Below, piece by piece: positions 10,178-22,100 of a DNA stretch of 64,000 nt. The notes below the pieces were generated by a model. It saw only the letters and a program-made list of their open reading frames with translations. It did no database searches and was not told where the DNA came from. A program made the position numbers and the translations under genes. Source of the DNA: Prinsepia uniflora (Eukaryota; Streptophyta; Magnoliopsida; Rosales; Rosaceae); NCBI GenBank assembly GCA_032719365.1, contig CM064875.1, positions 16,541,816 to 16,605,815 on the forward strand, in the 5' to 3' direction. The stretch's first letter is position 1; each line of letters opens with the position of its first letter.

Positions 10178-11500
10178 GGGAAAATTCTTGCATACACCCT
10201 CCTCTCACTGTTCTCTCCTCACATCCTAGTCACGTCGCATATATATTCGTTGGATGCAAAGAAGTTGTTCTCTTATTTATCATTTTTTTCAGTACATAGA
10301 AAGAAAAATAACATCTTGTAGGGAATTTAGGATGTAAAATGGATAATGTACATAAGTTAGTGTAAGATCTTCTTGTAAGTTAATTATATCCCTATGCCAC
10401 CGCATAATGCATACTGAATGTTACTTATACAGCTGAGCAAAAATGGTATGTAAAGCCACTGAAACACGTGTATTTACAAAAATATATTCTTATCACTTAA
10501 TTATGTATTAGATTCAGAAAGATTTTGCCCATTTTTTTTCTTCCCAAAGTCGGATTTTCCAAAGATTTTGTATTAGATTCCCTATGCCATTGTTATGAGT
10601 GTACTCATTTTTCGACATTTTGTGCTTGTTCTATATGTAAGTTATTCTGTTTTTTGTTTGTTTGTTAAATAATCAACAAACTTGACGTGTTTCCATATAT
10701 TGGTTAGATTTTGCTTTGGTTTAGTAAAACGATTTGTTTTTATGTTGCTAATAACACTCCAACTGATTATATGTTCGTTAATTAGTCATATAAAAACTCC
10801 TTAAAATTAAAAAAAAAAATCTTTTAAAACCTAAACTAATCAATAATAAAAATAAAACAAAATCCATATGGAAACATCTTGAAATCAATAAAAAAAAATT
10901 AAAATATGTTAAAACCCAACAGATTTGAAACTCACTAAAATTTATTAAAACCCATTAAAATCCAGATTGAATACACCCCCTTAGTCATTTATATATATCA
11001 ACTAACTCAACAATTCACTCAAAGAATCTTAATTGTTACTAATATTGTTTGTTGTTTAATACATATACTAAATGATATCTAATCTTATTAATTATTGATT
11101 TTTTTTTTTGGGTGGAGATGATCATGAAAGGCTATGTATTATTGGAGTTATGAGTAAGACTGCGTATAACTGTCATTATTCAAACAAAATTTAAATATAA
11201 GGTTGAAAGACAATTACAGTCCTGGTCTTAGGTGATATAATATATATATATATACATACAACTGGATACTAAAATAAGATGAGTATTTATACCAACATTT
11301 TCCATATGCAAATACTAAACAAGTCAAGATATCTGATTTAGTATTTCACAGATTTTGTAAGAAAATGGATTTGGCGGTAGTCTTTGCAGGAGGTTGTATA
11401 TAGTAAAAAATTAAAATTTATTAATATCTATTTTGTTAATGTGAAACATTTTGCATATGTATCAAAATGTTTATTTTTATTTTAAATGTTCGATTTTTTT
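10178..11500. other. Former receptor-kinase 3' UTR and AT-rich intergenic DNA
   Basis: The first ~250 bases follow the receptor-kinase stop and read like a plant 3' UTR. The rest is AT-rich with short A and AT runs (10806-10900, 11240-11255). I see no gene. Confidence 0.4.
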
Positions 11501-11529
11501 TTTTAGGTGGAAAGAAAGTTTAGAGGAAG

Positions 11530-11935
11530 GGGAGGCTATCCCATTACGGGGCCAAATTATACCAAGGCCTTATTGAAGACTTAAAAGTAGGGTTTTAACT
11601 AGAGAGGATCTTAGCCTTCTTTTTATTTGCCTACTAAGAGGGATTTCAGTCGAATTTATATACTGCCTATCAAGAGGGATTGTCGACTTAATTTACAAAT
11701 CAACTACTGAGAGGAACTTTCAGCGGAATTTACATATCGCCTACCAAGAGGGCCAGTGATGTCTACTAAAAAGGATTGTCGGCTTCATTGCGGACTTACA
11801 GAGAGGGTCTTAGTCTCCTTTTTGAAATTTACGTATCACTTATCAAGAGATTACCGGCAGCAGGAATCAAACCAATGCCTACATCTAGTAAGAGGAACGT
11901 CCTTAGCAACTCAACCAACCCTAGTCAACTAAATG
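11530..11935. repeat. Degenerate tandem repeat with CCTACCAAGAGGG motif
   Basis: Variants of GCCTAxxAAGAGGGATT followed by GTCGAATTTACA recur about every 55-65 bases at least five times. The end (CAGGAATCAAACCAATGCC) resembles the edge of common plant dispersed repeats. No coding potential. Confidence 0.45.
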
Positions 11936-11977
11936 TTTGATTTGAGATAGCATAGAACATGGAACTTGAAACAATCT

Positions 11978-12260
11978 TGTAAGACCCGTGTCTTGGTAAG
12001 AACGGTGAACAATCCCATATCGTTCGGGGAGGGAAATGTGAAATGCCTTATATGTGTGGGCACATATCTATCTAGTATGAGGCCTTTTGGGAGCTCACTC
12101 GTTTTGGATTTCTTGGGAACTCCAAAGTTAAGTGAGTTTGGGCTAATGCAAACCAAGATAGGTGACTTACTGTGAAGTTGCACGTGAGTTCCCAGAAACA
12201 AAACTATTTGGGATGGGCTCAAAGCAGACAATATCATGCTAGATGGATTGGGGCGTGACA
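11978..12260 (+). mobile_element. Solo LTR of a TRIM retrotransposon
   Basis: Starts TGTAAGACCCGTGTC and ends GGGCGTGACA. It aligns along its length with the reverse complement of the 322-bp LTR of the TRIM at 41301-42015, sharing GGCCTTTTGGGAGCT, CAAAGTTAAGTGAG and the GGGCTC/AAAGC.GACAATAT stretch. Flanks AATCT (11973-11977) and CATCT (12261-12265) are a one-mismatch target duplication. A solo LTR is what remains after LTR-LTR recombination. Confidence 0.8.
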
Positions 12261-12600
12261 CATCTAGTTTGCTTATACAACAATTTTAGTGGTATTTAAG
12301 ATGAGGCCTAAATGAGACTCTCTTCCAAGATGTGGCCCAAGGCCTTGTTCACTTTGAGTTTGGGTCGGCGTTGTTTTCTAAGATTGAATGGTTGAAGAGA
12401 AATTTTGAGGTGTTGAATGCTCAAGCTTCTATTCCAATGGTTCCAATTATTGCCCAAAAAGATGGAACCAAACTTCGGAGTGCGGAGAAGGTATGGAGGA
12501 GCGAGTGGTTGCACGGTGGTGTTGGAACAGAGGAAATAACTAAATGCCCATTGATAACTAACTGAAAAGGAATAAATGACTTATTTTCCAATAATTTTCA
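12261..12600. other. No feature recognised
   Basis: Contains overlapping ORFs on both strands (12308-12565) without recognisable similarity; the DNA may be older repeat. Confidence 0.3.
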
Positions 12601-13560
12601 TTTTCTCGAAAAAAAAAGGGAATTGTAATGGTTTACAGCCAATTTGTTGAAGGGACCCTATTTACACCCGAAAAAATCCCCTATGGGCCCAAGTTACGGC
12701 TCACGGAAATTAAAGGCTCAAAGAACGATTTTTGGCCCAAGTAGTTTGCATGTAAAAAGGAAGAAGACTAAGACAGTGCTGTCAGAATAAGAAGAAAATA
12801 GAGGCAAAGGGGTAAGTACCCTAACTGAAAAAACGAGGAGGTAGGTCACGCGTGGGTCATGATCCAGCAAGTTGAAGATCTTCCTCGACCACCTATAAAT
12901 GGAGAGCGACTTGGCTTCTCAAAGGACATCATCATCAGAAAATTGATCTCCATCAATTTCTGAACATATAAACACCTTTCACCAAGGTTTCATGGTAAAA
13001 CAACTGGCCCTTGTGGCAAAAACTGCATATTTCGACCGAGGAAATCAAGATGCAGCTTCTCTTCTCAACTTTTTGAGGCATTTATGCAACTGCCTAACTG
13101 TCTTTCTGACCGTTCTAACAGTATTGTCATAATGGTTAAGCTCCATTCTCTGTATAAACTTTCTTTCTGACCATCTTTGTCACAAAGGTTCCATTCATCC
13201 TGACTGACCATTTCATGGACTTTCGGGGAAATTTCGCACCTTCTTCATGACCACTTCGAGTCATAAGGGTTGATATCATAAGCTACTAATTCACGGGAAG
13301 TCATCCCGACTATCGGTTCACGAATACTGTTCGGTAACCGTATCTACAGAAAACCATCCCAACTAACACTCTATAGAAAGTCATCCTGATTTCCAGTTAG
13401 TGGTTGATCACTGAGGAATTCAAACCTCCATTTTGATATCTCGCTGTCACATTTGATTGAGTACTCTATCATCTTATGACATGATTTCCGACTGATATTC
13501 TTTTCATTTAATGATTCCCGAAACTTCATGCTTATTACAAATTTGGAGCACAACGAAAAT
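12600..13560 (+). mobile_element. Probable 5' LTR and leader of decayed Tat-like element
   Basis: Upstream of the gag-like frame lies a TATA-like CCTATAAATGG (12892-12902), pyrimidine-rich leader sequence and repeated TGACCA/TTTCATGG motifs. No second LTR is visible for comparison, so limits are approximate. Confidence 0.4.
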
Positions 13561-13599
13561 AATTTACTTCTTTACACTTGTAACTTCAGTTTGTTTAAA

Positions 13600-14690
13600 T
13601 TCAAGCACCAGACTCTCATGAACGAGATGAACGAACTGCGACGTCTGATAATCAGTCAGCTAGCACAGCCTCGAAGAATCAATGTCCCGACCTACAGGAA
13701 ACCTTATCCGGCCTATGTAGACCAGGACAATCCTTTTTCCCATAAATTTCAAGCATCCAACCTTCACATTCTTTAATAGGGAGGGAGGCACTTCGTCTAT
13801 GGAACACATCAGGAGATTCTTCTCTCAGTGTGTAGCCGTTAACGACAACCCCTATCTCAAGTTGCGATTATTCAGCAGCTCATTGTCTGAGATGCTTTTT
13901 CATGATATACTTCATTACCAGAGGCATCCATCCATACTTGGGGGAAGATGGAGGCTAAATTTCATGAGGAATTCTGCAGAATCGAGTCCGAGGTTACTAT
14001 CAGTGATTTGACGACCCTCAAGTAGGGAGAGCATGAAACAATAGAGGATTTCATTGCCAAGTTTAAAAGAGTGAAAATAAATGCAAGTTCCCTATCAGTA
14101 ACGCCCAAATGGTAGCCATCGCACAGCGGGCCCTGAGGTTCTCACTGAGGAAAAGTTTGATGACACTACTTTTTCCGATCTCTAGGAGATTGTGGTATCG
14201 ACAACCAAGTTTGAAAGCCAATTAGAGGAAGAACAACGGCAGAGGAACAATTCCAATACCCTTCCCTTCTATAAAACTAATATCCATGTGTACCAATTGA
14301 AGCACCAAGCGGCTGAAGAGGAATCAAAGGCCTCAGGGGAGGAGCAGGAATTGGATATAGCCACAGTCAAAATTCAGACTCCAGGGAATAGCCCGGTAAC
14401 TCTCAAGTCACTAGTCAAACCCATCTAATAGCAAAAGCCAATTATGCCAAGTGGTAACCTTTTCGTAAACAAGACTCTAGCATTCGGATCTTATTATTTT
14501 GACCTCACTAAAAATGGGGATATCTATGATGCGCTAGTAAGGGAAAAGGTAATCAAACCAGATCCCAAACAAGAGATACCCAAACCGGAAGACCTTAAGA
14601 ATAAACCGTTTTACAAATGGCACGTGTCGTTGCATCACCGCAAGACAAATTGTGTGTAGTTCCGTGATATCATCCAAAGGTTGATTAATC
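13600..14690 (+). pseudogene. Decayed gag of Tat/Ogre-type Ty3 retrotransposon
   Basis: Frames on the plus strand, broken by stops and shifts, give successive gag pieces: an N-terminal NEMNELRRLIISQLAQPRR segment (13621-13680), a retrotransposon gag domain around 13950-14090 with KFHEEFCRIES and HETIEDFIAKFKRVK, and a C-terminal block (14444-14690) with KPEDLKNKPFYKWH and a downstream Cys. That block is the KWHNSxSHxxNDC module seen in Ogre/Tat gag. At least four frame breaks exist. Confidence 0.75.
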
Positions 14691-15714
14691 AAAGGTACAT
14701 CACGTTGGCACCTATCCTGACGGCTCTGATGGGTGTAGATGCTAACATTTTTCCAACACCGTTAGTCAGCATGATTAATCTTCACTGGTCCAAAAGGGAA
14801 ACCCAGGTGGAAAAAGGAGAACAATCACAAGATGGCCAGTCTAACCTTATGCCTACAGCATAAAAAGACGAAAGGATGTTATGAAATAGTTGCAAAGCAC
14901 AATACATTTCCAAAAATCCAGTCTCGAGCAATAAGAGGAGAACAGAAGGGTAGAAAAAGAGTCAATAGGATTTTTCTCCGGACATACCCAAACAAAAACA
15001 TGGCCCACATAACCGCAAAACTCCGCGGGACTTTGAAACTCCAAGGTTAGAAGGTACTAGGGAAAATCGGAAACCAAAGGAGGCTCGGAGGCAAGATGGC
15101 CAGCAAAAAGGGAAAGGTAAACAACCAGCACCCCAGAAGGAGACTAGCAAAATGGCCAGACCTTGCAAAGCCACTATCCGAGAAGGAAAGTGGTATGTGG
15201 CATGAAAGGACAGGAAACCTGCTAACGAATTAGGAAAAACTGCCAAAATGAGAATACAGAGGCAGTACGGGGCTTACCTTCATGCCAAGAAGGACTTGGG
15301 GGCAAGACCCGTCGAAGAGCCTACAACCCTTCCGATGACCAAAAGCGAGCTAACTAGCCCTCTCAAAATGGACAAGGAGGAGAAGAAGGATATAAGCAGA
15401 ACATGCGACCTAGACTCGCCTCGGAAATTTCCTCCACGGTTGACAAGAAACTCACCTTCGGGACTTTCCCGAGAGAAGACTTGAAGGAGGGGACCACTAG
15501 CGCCACAGGAAAAATAGTCGAAGGGTCTCCCGAGAATGATTACCAACATGATTATGGCCAGAACATATACAAGTTGAGGGTATTCAAAGAAAATTTATTG
15601 AAGGTTATGGAAATAACCGCCTTGTGTGGTGAAGGTATGGAACCCCGAAGGGAGGTCGATGCCGTGTTAGTCCTATCATAACACTTATCAACTATATGTC
15701 ATCAGGTCAACCAG
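14691..15714 (+). pseudogene. Decayed gag-protease linker of Tat-like element
   Basis: Lysine- and proline-rich frames without a recognisable domain, in the position of the long linker found between gag and protease in Ogre/Tat elements. Broken by several stops. Confidence 0.45.
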
Positions 15715-16380
15715 ATGGTCGGCGACGTATCCATCCATAAGCCTTCCCGAGTGACGATCCAGATCCCACCTATTGATGATCCTGACGTCACTCCAAAGGT
15801 TCCCTGCTATCAGACTGATTCATTATTTATCCCAACTAAAGAAATGACAGACCACTTACGACATATATTTATTACGGTCCATTTCGGAGGAATGCCCATC
15901 TCTAAAATAATGATAGACGAAAGAGCTTCTATTAACGTCCTACCAGTCAAAATGTTAAAAAGGTTGAATAGGACACTACATGATTGCTTGCCGACTACAG
16001 CTGTGATGTCAAACTTCAGTGGGACTCCCACTAAAACTCACAGGGTTCTACCTTTGGAGATCACAGTGGGATCTAAAAAAATGATGTTGGTGTTTTTTTG
16101 TAGTGGATAGCACCACAGCGTATAATGTTTTTCTTGGGAGGGACTTGATACACAAAAATATGTGTGCCCCATCTACATTACATTAGCAAATCTCCATGTG
16201 GAAATCATCCGTGAGGGAGGGCATTGGAAAATCATCCAGGTCGATGCAAGGCCATTCATGGCCACTCCCACGGTAATAGAAGCTAGCTTCTACGATCCCA
16301 AAATGAGAAGCATAAAACTAACCGGAGAAGATGAGAACGCCCGACCCAACAAGGTAACGACCCAAAAAGGTGTTTAAACA
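15715..16380 (+). pseudogene. Decayed aspartic protease of Tat-like element
   Basis: Frame 15715-16110 carries the retropepsin fold pattern: FGGMPISKIMIDERASINVLP, where the catalytic triplet context D-x-G-A/S is altered to DERAS, then PLEITVGSK. The flap region continues after a frameshift as FLGRDLIH (16130-16150) and GHWKIIQVD. Loss of the usual Asn/Gly residues after the catalytic Asp argues against activity. Confidence 0.75.
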
Positions 16381-16799
16381 AGGGTTTCTGACCCAAAAGC
16401 GATCATACTTTCTTCCCCAGAAATAGGAACAGTTTAATGGATAGCAAGCTCAGTAAGAAAAGAGATCGAGACGAAGCAATCCGGTATATAAAGGAGAGAT
16501 TGCAGATATATTGGTTAGAACAGAAAGACGATTGCACTGTTTCCCTTGCAGCACCTCCGGCGGAGGATCAACGGGGATCCACCAAAGGGAAAGATTCGGC
16601 CATCCGCATTGCAAAATTTATACGAGATACCGAAAAGAACAAGGAAGAAGACAAAATTCCCCTAGAGATCATGAGGTTTTGGTCTTCAGAGGTTGATAAA
16701 CCCTCACCTGATGCATGATCCTTTGGAAGAAATTAACTTGGGAACCAAAGAGGACCCTTGACCGACCTATATCAGCAAGGCGTTAAGCGAAAACATGAA

Positions 16800-17928
16800 A
16801 AAAAGAATGATGGTTGCTATTCTCCATGAATTTCGGGATTGTTTCGTATGGCATTACACGGAGATACCAGGACTCGATAAAGAGAATGTTGAACATCGGC
16901 TACCTATCAATTAGGGATGTAAACCAATATGTCAACCTAGAAGGAGGATGTCAATAGAAACTGAGCTCAAAGTCAAAGAAGAGATTGATTGGCTCCTCAA
17001 AGAAAGGTCAGGGTTTATACGGATAGCAAAATATACGGAGTGGGTATCCAATATAGTGCTGATAATCAAGGTGAAAAACAAACAAGTCAGAATATATATG
17101 GTCTACCGCAATTTATATGAGGCAACTCCAAAAGATGAATATCTGATGCCCGTGGCCGACATGCTGATCGATGGGGCATCTCAGAACCAGTTTTTGTCCT
17201 TCATGGATGGTAATGGGTGATACAATCAGATTCTCTTCGCGGAGGACGATATCCACAAAACTGCATTCAATTGCCCAGGGCAGTTACAGGCGTTCGAGTA
17301 TGTCGTCATGCTTTTTGGATTGAAAAACGCAAGTGCCACCTATCAATGAGCAATGAATGCTATCTTCCACGAAATAATCAGGAAGAGTTTGGAGGTTAAT
17401 ATCGATGATGTCGTGGTCAAGTCCCATGATGAGGAGAAACACATATACGATCTCCGACATGCTTTTGGGAAAATGAGGCAACACAAACTAAAAATGAATC
17501 CCAGAAAATGTGCGTTTGGGGTCCGAGCAGGGAACTTCTTGAGATTCCTGGTCCATCAAAGGGAGATCGAGGTCGATAAGAACATGGCCAAAGCAATCAT
17601 GGATTCTCCCCCTCCAAAAAACAAAAAGCAACTTCAAAGCCTGTTCGAGAAAGCCACTTTCCTCAGAAGATTCGTAGCTAACTTGTCAGGGAAAACTCAG
17701 GTTTTTTCCTCGTTGGTAAAGATCAAGGATACAGAAAAATTCAAGTTGGAAGAAAAGCACCAGCTCGTTTTTGAGAGCCTCAAAGAGTATCTCTATAGAC
17801 CGCTAGTCCTAATGCCACCAAAAGCGGGCAAACCTCTGAAGTTATACATATCAGCGTCACAAAGCACAATCGAAAGTTTGTTAGCTCAGGACACAAGGAG
17901 AAGAAGGAACAAGCCATATATTGTTTGA
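16800..17928 (+). pseudogene. Decayed reverse transcriptase of Tat-like element
   Basis: Ty3 reverse transcriptase pieces in order: EFRDCFVWHYTEIPGL-like lead (16833-16880), the VKEEIDWLLKERSGFIR segment, VRIYMVYRNLYEATPKDEY (17088-17145), FLSFMDGNG followed by a stop (17218-17220) where FMDGYSGYNQI is usual, AFEYVVMLFGLKNASATYQ, another stop at 17347, then the catalytic box NIDDVVVKS (17401-17427; normally YIDD) and the thumb LKMNPRKCAFGV. Two internal stops and the altered catalytic box make it non-functional. Confidence 0.85.
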
Positions 17929-18500
17929 GTAGGACCCTGATGAAAGTCGAAGAAAGATACACGGCAGTAGAAAAGTTATGGTTGGGGTTGTACTTCATGG
18001 CCATTAAATTACGACACTACTTGTTGCACATCACCGTTCGGATTATCACCCAGACCAATTTACTGAAATATATGTTGTCAAGCCCCATTTTAAGGGGAAG
18101 AGTTGGTAAGTGGACTCTAGCCTTGTCTGAATTCAACCTCTAATGCGTGCCATATAGGGCAGTCAAGGGACATGCCATTGCCGATTTCTTAAAGGAATAC
18201 CTGGGTATCGACATTGAGGCAGAGCCGATTTCAAGAGTCAGTATGCTAACTATACTACCTTGGAAGTTATATTTCGATGGATCCAAAACTAAGGGCTCGT
18301 TAGGAGTCGGGGTGTGCCTAATTGATCAGGAGAGTTTGTCCCATCAGTTCTCGTTCAAATTGGACTGGGAGAACATAACCAACAATCAAGCAGAGTACAA
18401 GGCTTTGATAATTGGAATGGAGATGCTTGTTGTATTAGGAGCTCAGTAGGTCGAGATCTATGGGGATTCGGAGTTGGTGGTCAACCAAATCACTTGAACT
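17929..18500 (+). pseudogene. Decayed tandem RNase H segments of Tat-like element
   Basis: The first segment has the RNase H/connection motif SRTLMKVEERYTAVEKL (17928-17975) and LRHYLLHITVRII. After ALSEFNL and a stop, a second RNase H starts with LYFDGSKTKGSLGVGV (18270-18320), followed by NNQAEYKALIIGMEM and VEIYGDSELVVNQ, giving the acidic D-E-D set. Two RNase H domains are a hallmark of the Tat lineage. Stops lie at 18141, 18447 and 18494. Integrase is absent: the element is truncated on this side. Confidence 0.8.
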
Positions 18501-19156
18501 TACACATGCTAAAATCTCTGCTTAACTAGCTATCATGCTGTTGTGGCCACTTTGTCTGCAAAACTCATTGACCTAACTATCGAACACATACCCAGAGAAG
18601 AAAATTTGGTGGCCAATGAGATGGCCAAAGTCGGGTCTGGGGTATTATTCGCAGAAGGGTAATACGAGAAAAGGATCAGGGTAGGGAAAAGATCCCTACC
18701 TTCAATATTGGAAAGGGTTGTTGAGTGGAGAAAGCCGAAATCATGAGCATCTTCACGACCGCGGCCGAAGATGGTCCATAGCGGCCACATCTTAACGACC
18801 GCGAATAGAAATGTCAGCGCCGCATAGTTCGGAACAATTGCCCCAACTAGAGTTGCTTTGGGACATTTGGCCCATAAAACGAGGAAAATATTTTGAGTAG
18901 GAACACACCCGTCACCAAAATTAGTTATGTAAAGACTTTTAGTTTTATCAAAGTTCAATTGTTTTTTGCTACTTACCCATAAGAGAGTGCCCTTTGAGAC
19001 CAAAAACTAGTCCATTAATCATTTTAATATCATATTTAATTACAAACCCACATTATTAAATTCAACAACAAATATAAATTATAAAGCCAAAGATGTTTTA
19101 ACTAGTCCATAACGATGAGTTATCAATCTCGCTTATTACAAGTTTAAAAGTATTCA
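18500..19156. other. Retrotransposon tail and NRAMP 3' flank
   Basis: The first ~170 bases continue RNase H-like sequence. A small inverted repeat AGGGTAGGGA/TCCCTACCTT lies at 18679-18702. From about 18990 on the DNA is AT-rich and probably holds the 3' UTR of the minus-strand NRAMP gene. No poly(A) site was identified with confidence. Confidence 0.4.
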
Positions 19157-22100
19157 TCAGCCGATATCTTCAGTAGACCCCCTTTGAGGTAGCTGCATGC
19201 TCGCAATGTCTTCTCTTGCCCCGCGATACGTTGATGCATTGCCCTGCTGCTCATTTTCCAGATGCCTGCTTTCAGGTGTTGTTAAGGCCAAAAGATGTGT
19301 AGCCTCCTTGTTCTTCCGCAAAACCAGATATGCAATTCCGGCCAAGTACAGTCCCATGCTGGAGAATCCTAATATTCCAAGAAAGACGATGGCCACGACC
19401 TTCAAGTGGCTATGAAGAAGCAGCTTGATGAATCCACTCATCAAATAGTACACATTTATCGCCATGAGCAGAGAACCGATTATCCAAGTGATGGCTGAAA
19501 CCTGAAAAGGAGATAATATAACATTGAAATGGAAAAACATAGAACTCTGATTTAGTCACATTCAAGATTTTGGAGCATGCAACAAGACTGATTTATCCAG
19601 AAACTCATATATGATCTGTTTATGAAATGCTGAAATATGTCTACCAAATGCATCCTTGAAAGTCTTTAGAAACCACATTCAAGGACTAGCAAGCAAATAT
19701 CTTCAATTATAATACTACCAAGATAAGCCAGTGTCAAGCTTACCACAGTCGAGTTGGCATATGCCCCCATCTTGGTCTTGCTGCTTGTGAACTTGAGAAG
19801 TGGAATGAGAGCAAAAGGTAGCTCAAACGATAGAATCATCTTCGGAAGCATAAGAAGTAAGATATGACTTGTGGTTAGTGATATGAGTGCTGCATTTTGA
19901 CAAGGGCACTAGCTAGTACATGCAAACAATCAAAACGTCTAAAGCGAGAGCTTAAGCTTTCAATTTTGGACATCAACTATATGCTTTTATCCAGGTTCTA
20001 GTGCTTTTATCAATGCAATATAACCATGCGAATATACAACAATAACAGTGCATAAGTTCCATAGCAATAAAATCCTGAAACTGGGCACAATATGAATAAG
20101 TTAGAAATGGACAAGACATTAAAAAAAACACACACACACACAGACGAGACATTTCAAATATGGCACATCCAAATGGACATAACAGATCTACATAAAATCA
20201 GACAAAAGTCAATTCATTATTCTATTCAAATATGTATACAAACCTAATATTTGTTTAACAAGAAACCAAAGCAGCGTTCAGAAAAAGAAAACGCCTGATT
20301 TCGCAATATATAAACAACCATACAAATTAAATTATTGATATAGGCAAGTTTATCTCACTGATGCAATAATAATCAGCTTTCCCGCGCCAGCGGAACCACC
20401 AATAACTGCAACAATCAAACTAGGGACTATTGCCAAGCATCTGGTTAAAAAGTTCCGAAGCCATGGCTTGAGTCGTAAATCAAGAAAGCCCTTCAAAAGA
20501 TATATAGGGACACAGAGTTAAAAACAAAACGTGAAGAGAAATATGAAATATAATTGTGCTTTTTTACGCTTCAACACGTAGAGAAACATTTTTCTGGTTC
20601 TAAAGCAGCCAAAGATAAGTACCAATTCTCAGAATGCTAATAAGTCGAGTTAGAAAGAAAGTAAAATCTCCAATGTGAACAGAAATGTTCATCTAGAAAT
20701 CTCCAATCGATATTAAGGTTACCAATATCTGGAAACTGGTACAGCGGTACAGTTTACATGTCGGATTCATGGCAAGGAAGACTGGACAGAGAAGAAAAGC
20801 TTTTACGTGACACCACAGCCTGTATTTTCACTTTGTAAGAGTTTTTAATTTATTTTAAAGGACAGTAATTTCCTAGTGAAATACCTGCATAACATATTGC
20901 CCTGCATATGTTCCTGTTATAGTAGAACTTTGACCTGATGCCAGCAATGCTACAGCAAAAAGTTTGGAACTCCAACTACCTAAAACATTCTGTAAATAAG
21001 AAATAGAAATTATCAGCATGGAAGTGGATATATATGGAATTTTGGATGCACGAAATTCAGCATTACATATGAAAGCCATTGCGTTACATACTTTAAGTAA
21101 AAAGGAAGCTTTATTCAAATCCAAGTCCTGGCAGTTCATCTGATCTTTTGCATTCAAATCCGGGGAATTGCAAACTGCACCACTTACAGAGATAATGGAT
21201 ACATTTATTAGGAAGGCCACCGTGAGAGCAAAGCCACTTTCTATCATATAGAATCTGCAAGCTTCCTGCAAACAAGATTTTGTCAGATGTACTGAATTAT
21301 TATGTTCAGCCATATTCCAAGAACAGTATACTACTGGATAAATTGAGATCATTTTGCCTACATTAGTCTACTTGCGGTGATTTCATTAAATTTTCAAACA
21401 TCAATATAAAGGGGGGGAAAAGTGGCAAAGCAGAAAGTGGGATTGACTGTTTTAAACTCTTCATAATTACTATCTTTCTTTATTAAGGAAAGGATAAAAT
21501 AAAAAGAATACTCTGTCTTCATTAAGGCATGGAAACGGTGCATTAGGAAGAACAACTGGAAGAGACATGATGCATTAATAATGTCTCAAGAATTAAAAAT
21601 AGGAATGCTTCAGCTGTCAAAGCCTTCCATTTATACTTGACTTGTCAACTGGACAAATAGCAATAGGCAATTTTTCCACTCATGAATCAACCACCTAGGA
21701 ATATGTACCTCTACTGGAGATTTATTCACATTACTAACTGAAGTTGCCTCTCTAGAAGATAGCCAAAGAGGTAAGCCCTTAAGTAGGGTGAAAGAACGAT
21801 GCATATTAAGGTAACAATTCCATGTCATATTTACATTAGAAGTATTATTTTAAAGAGAAGCTCATTTATTTTCAAGATGAGCGTATTGAAGATATGTATT
21901 ACTTTGATGCCACGGACCGATCGTGGTATTTTCCTAGAAAGCACCAATGCAGAGTGGAGGAAGAGATTGTGCCTGTAGCAAGTGGATAAAGCTAACACTG
22001 GTGAGAAAAAGGAATTAAACGAAACATGAAAGAAAAATGGATATGAATTCACTAGAAACCTACGGCATAACCATAGCACCAAGAAGTGAAATAGCAAGAC

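Noticed and set aside
18533..19003. 156-codon minus-strand ORF next to the NRAMP gene
   Set aside because: It overlaps the antisense of RNase H-like retrotransposon sequence and has no family resemblance.
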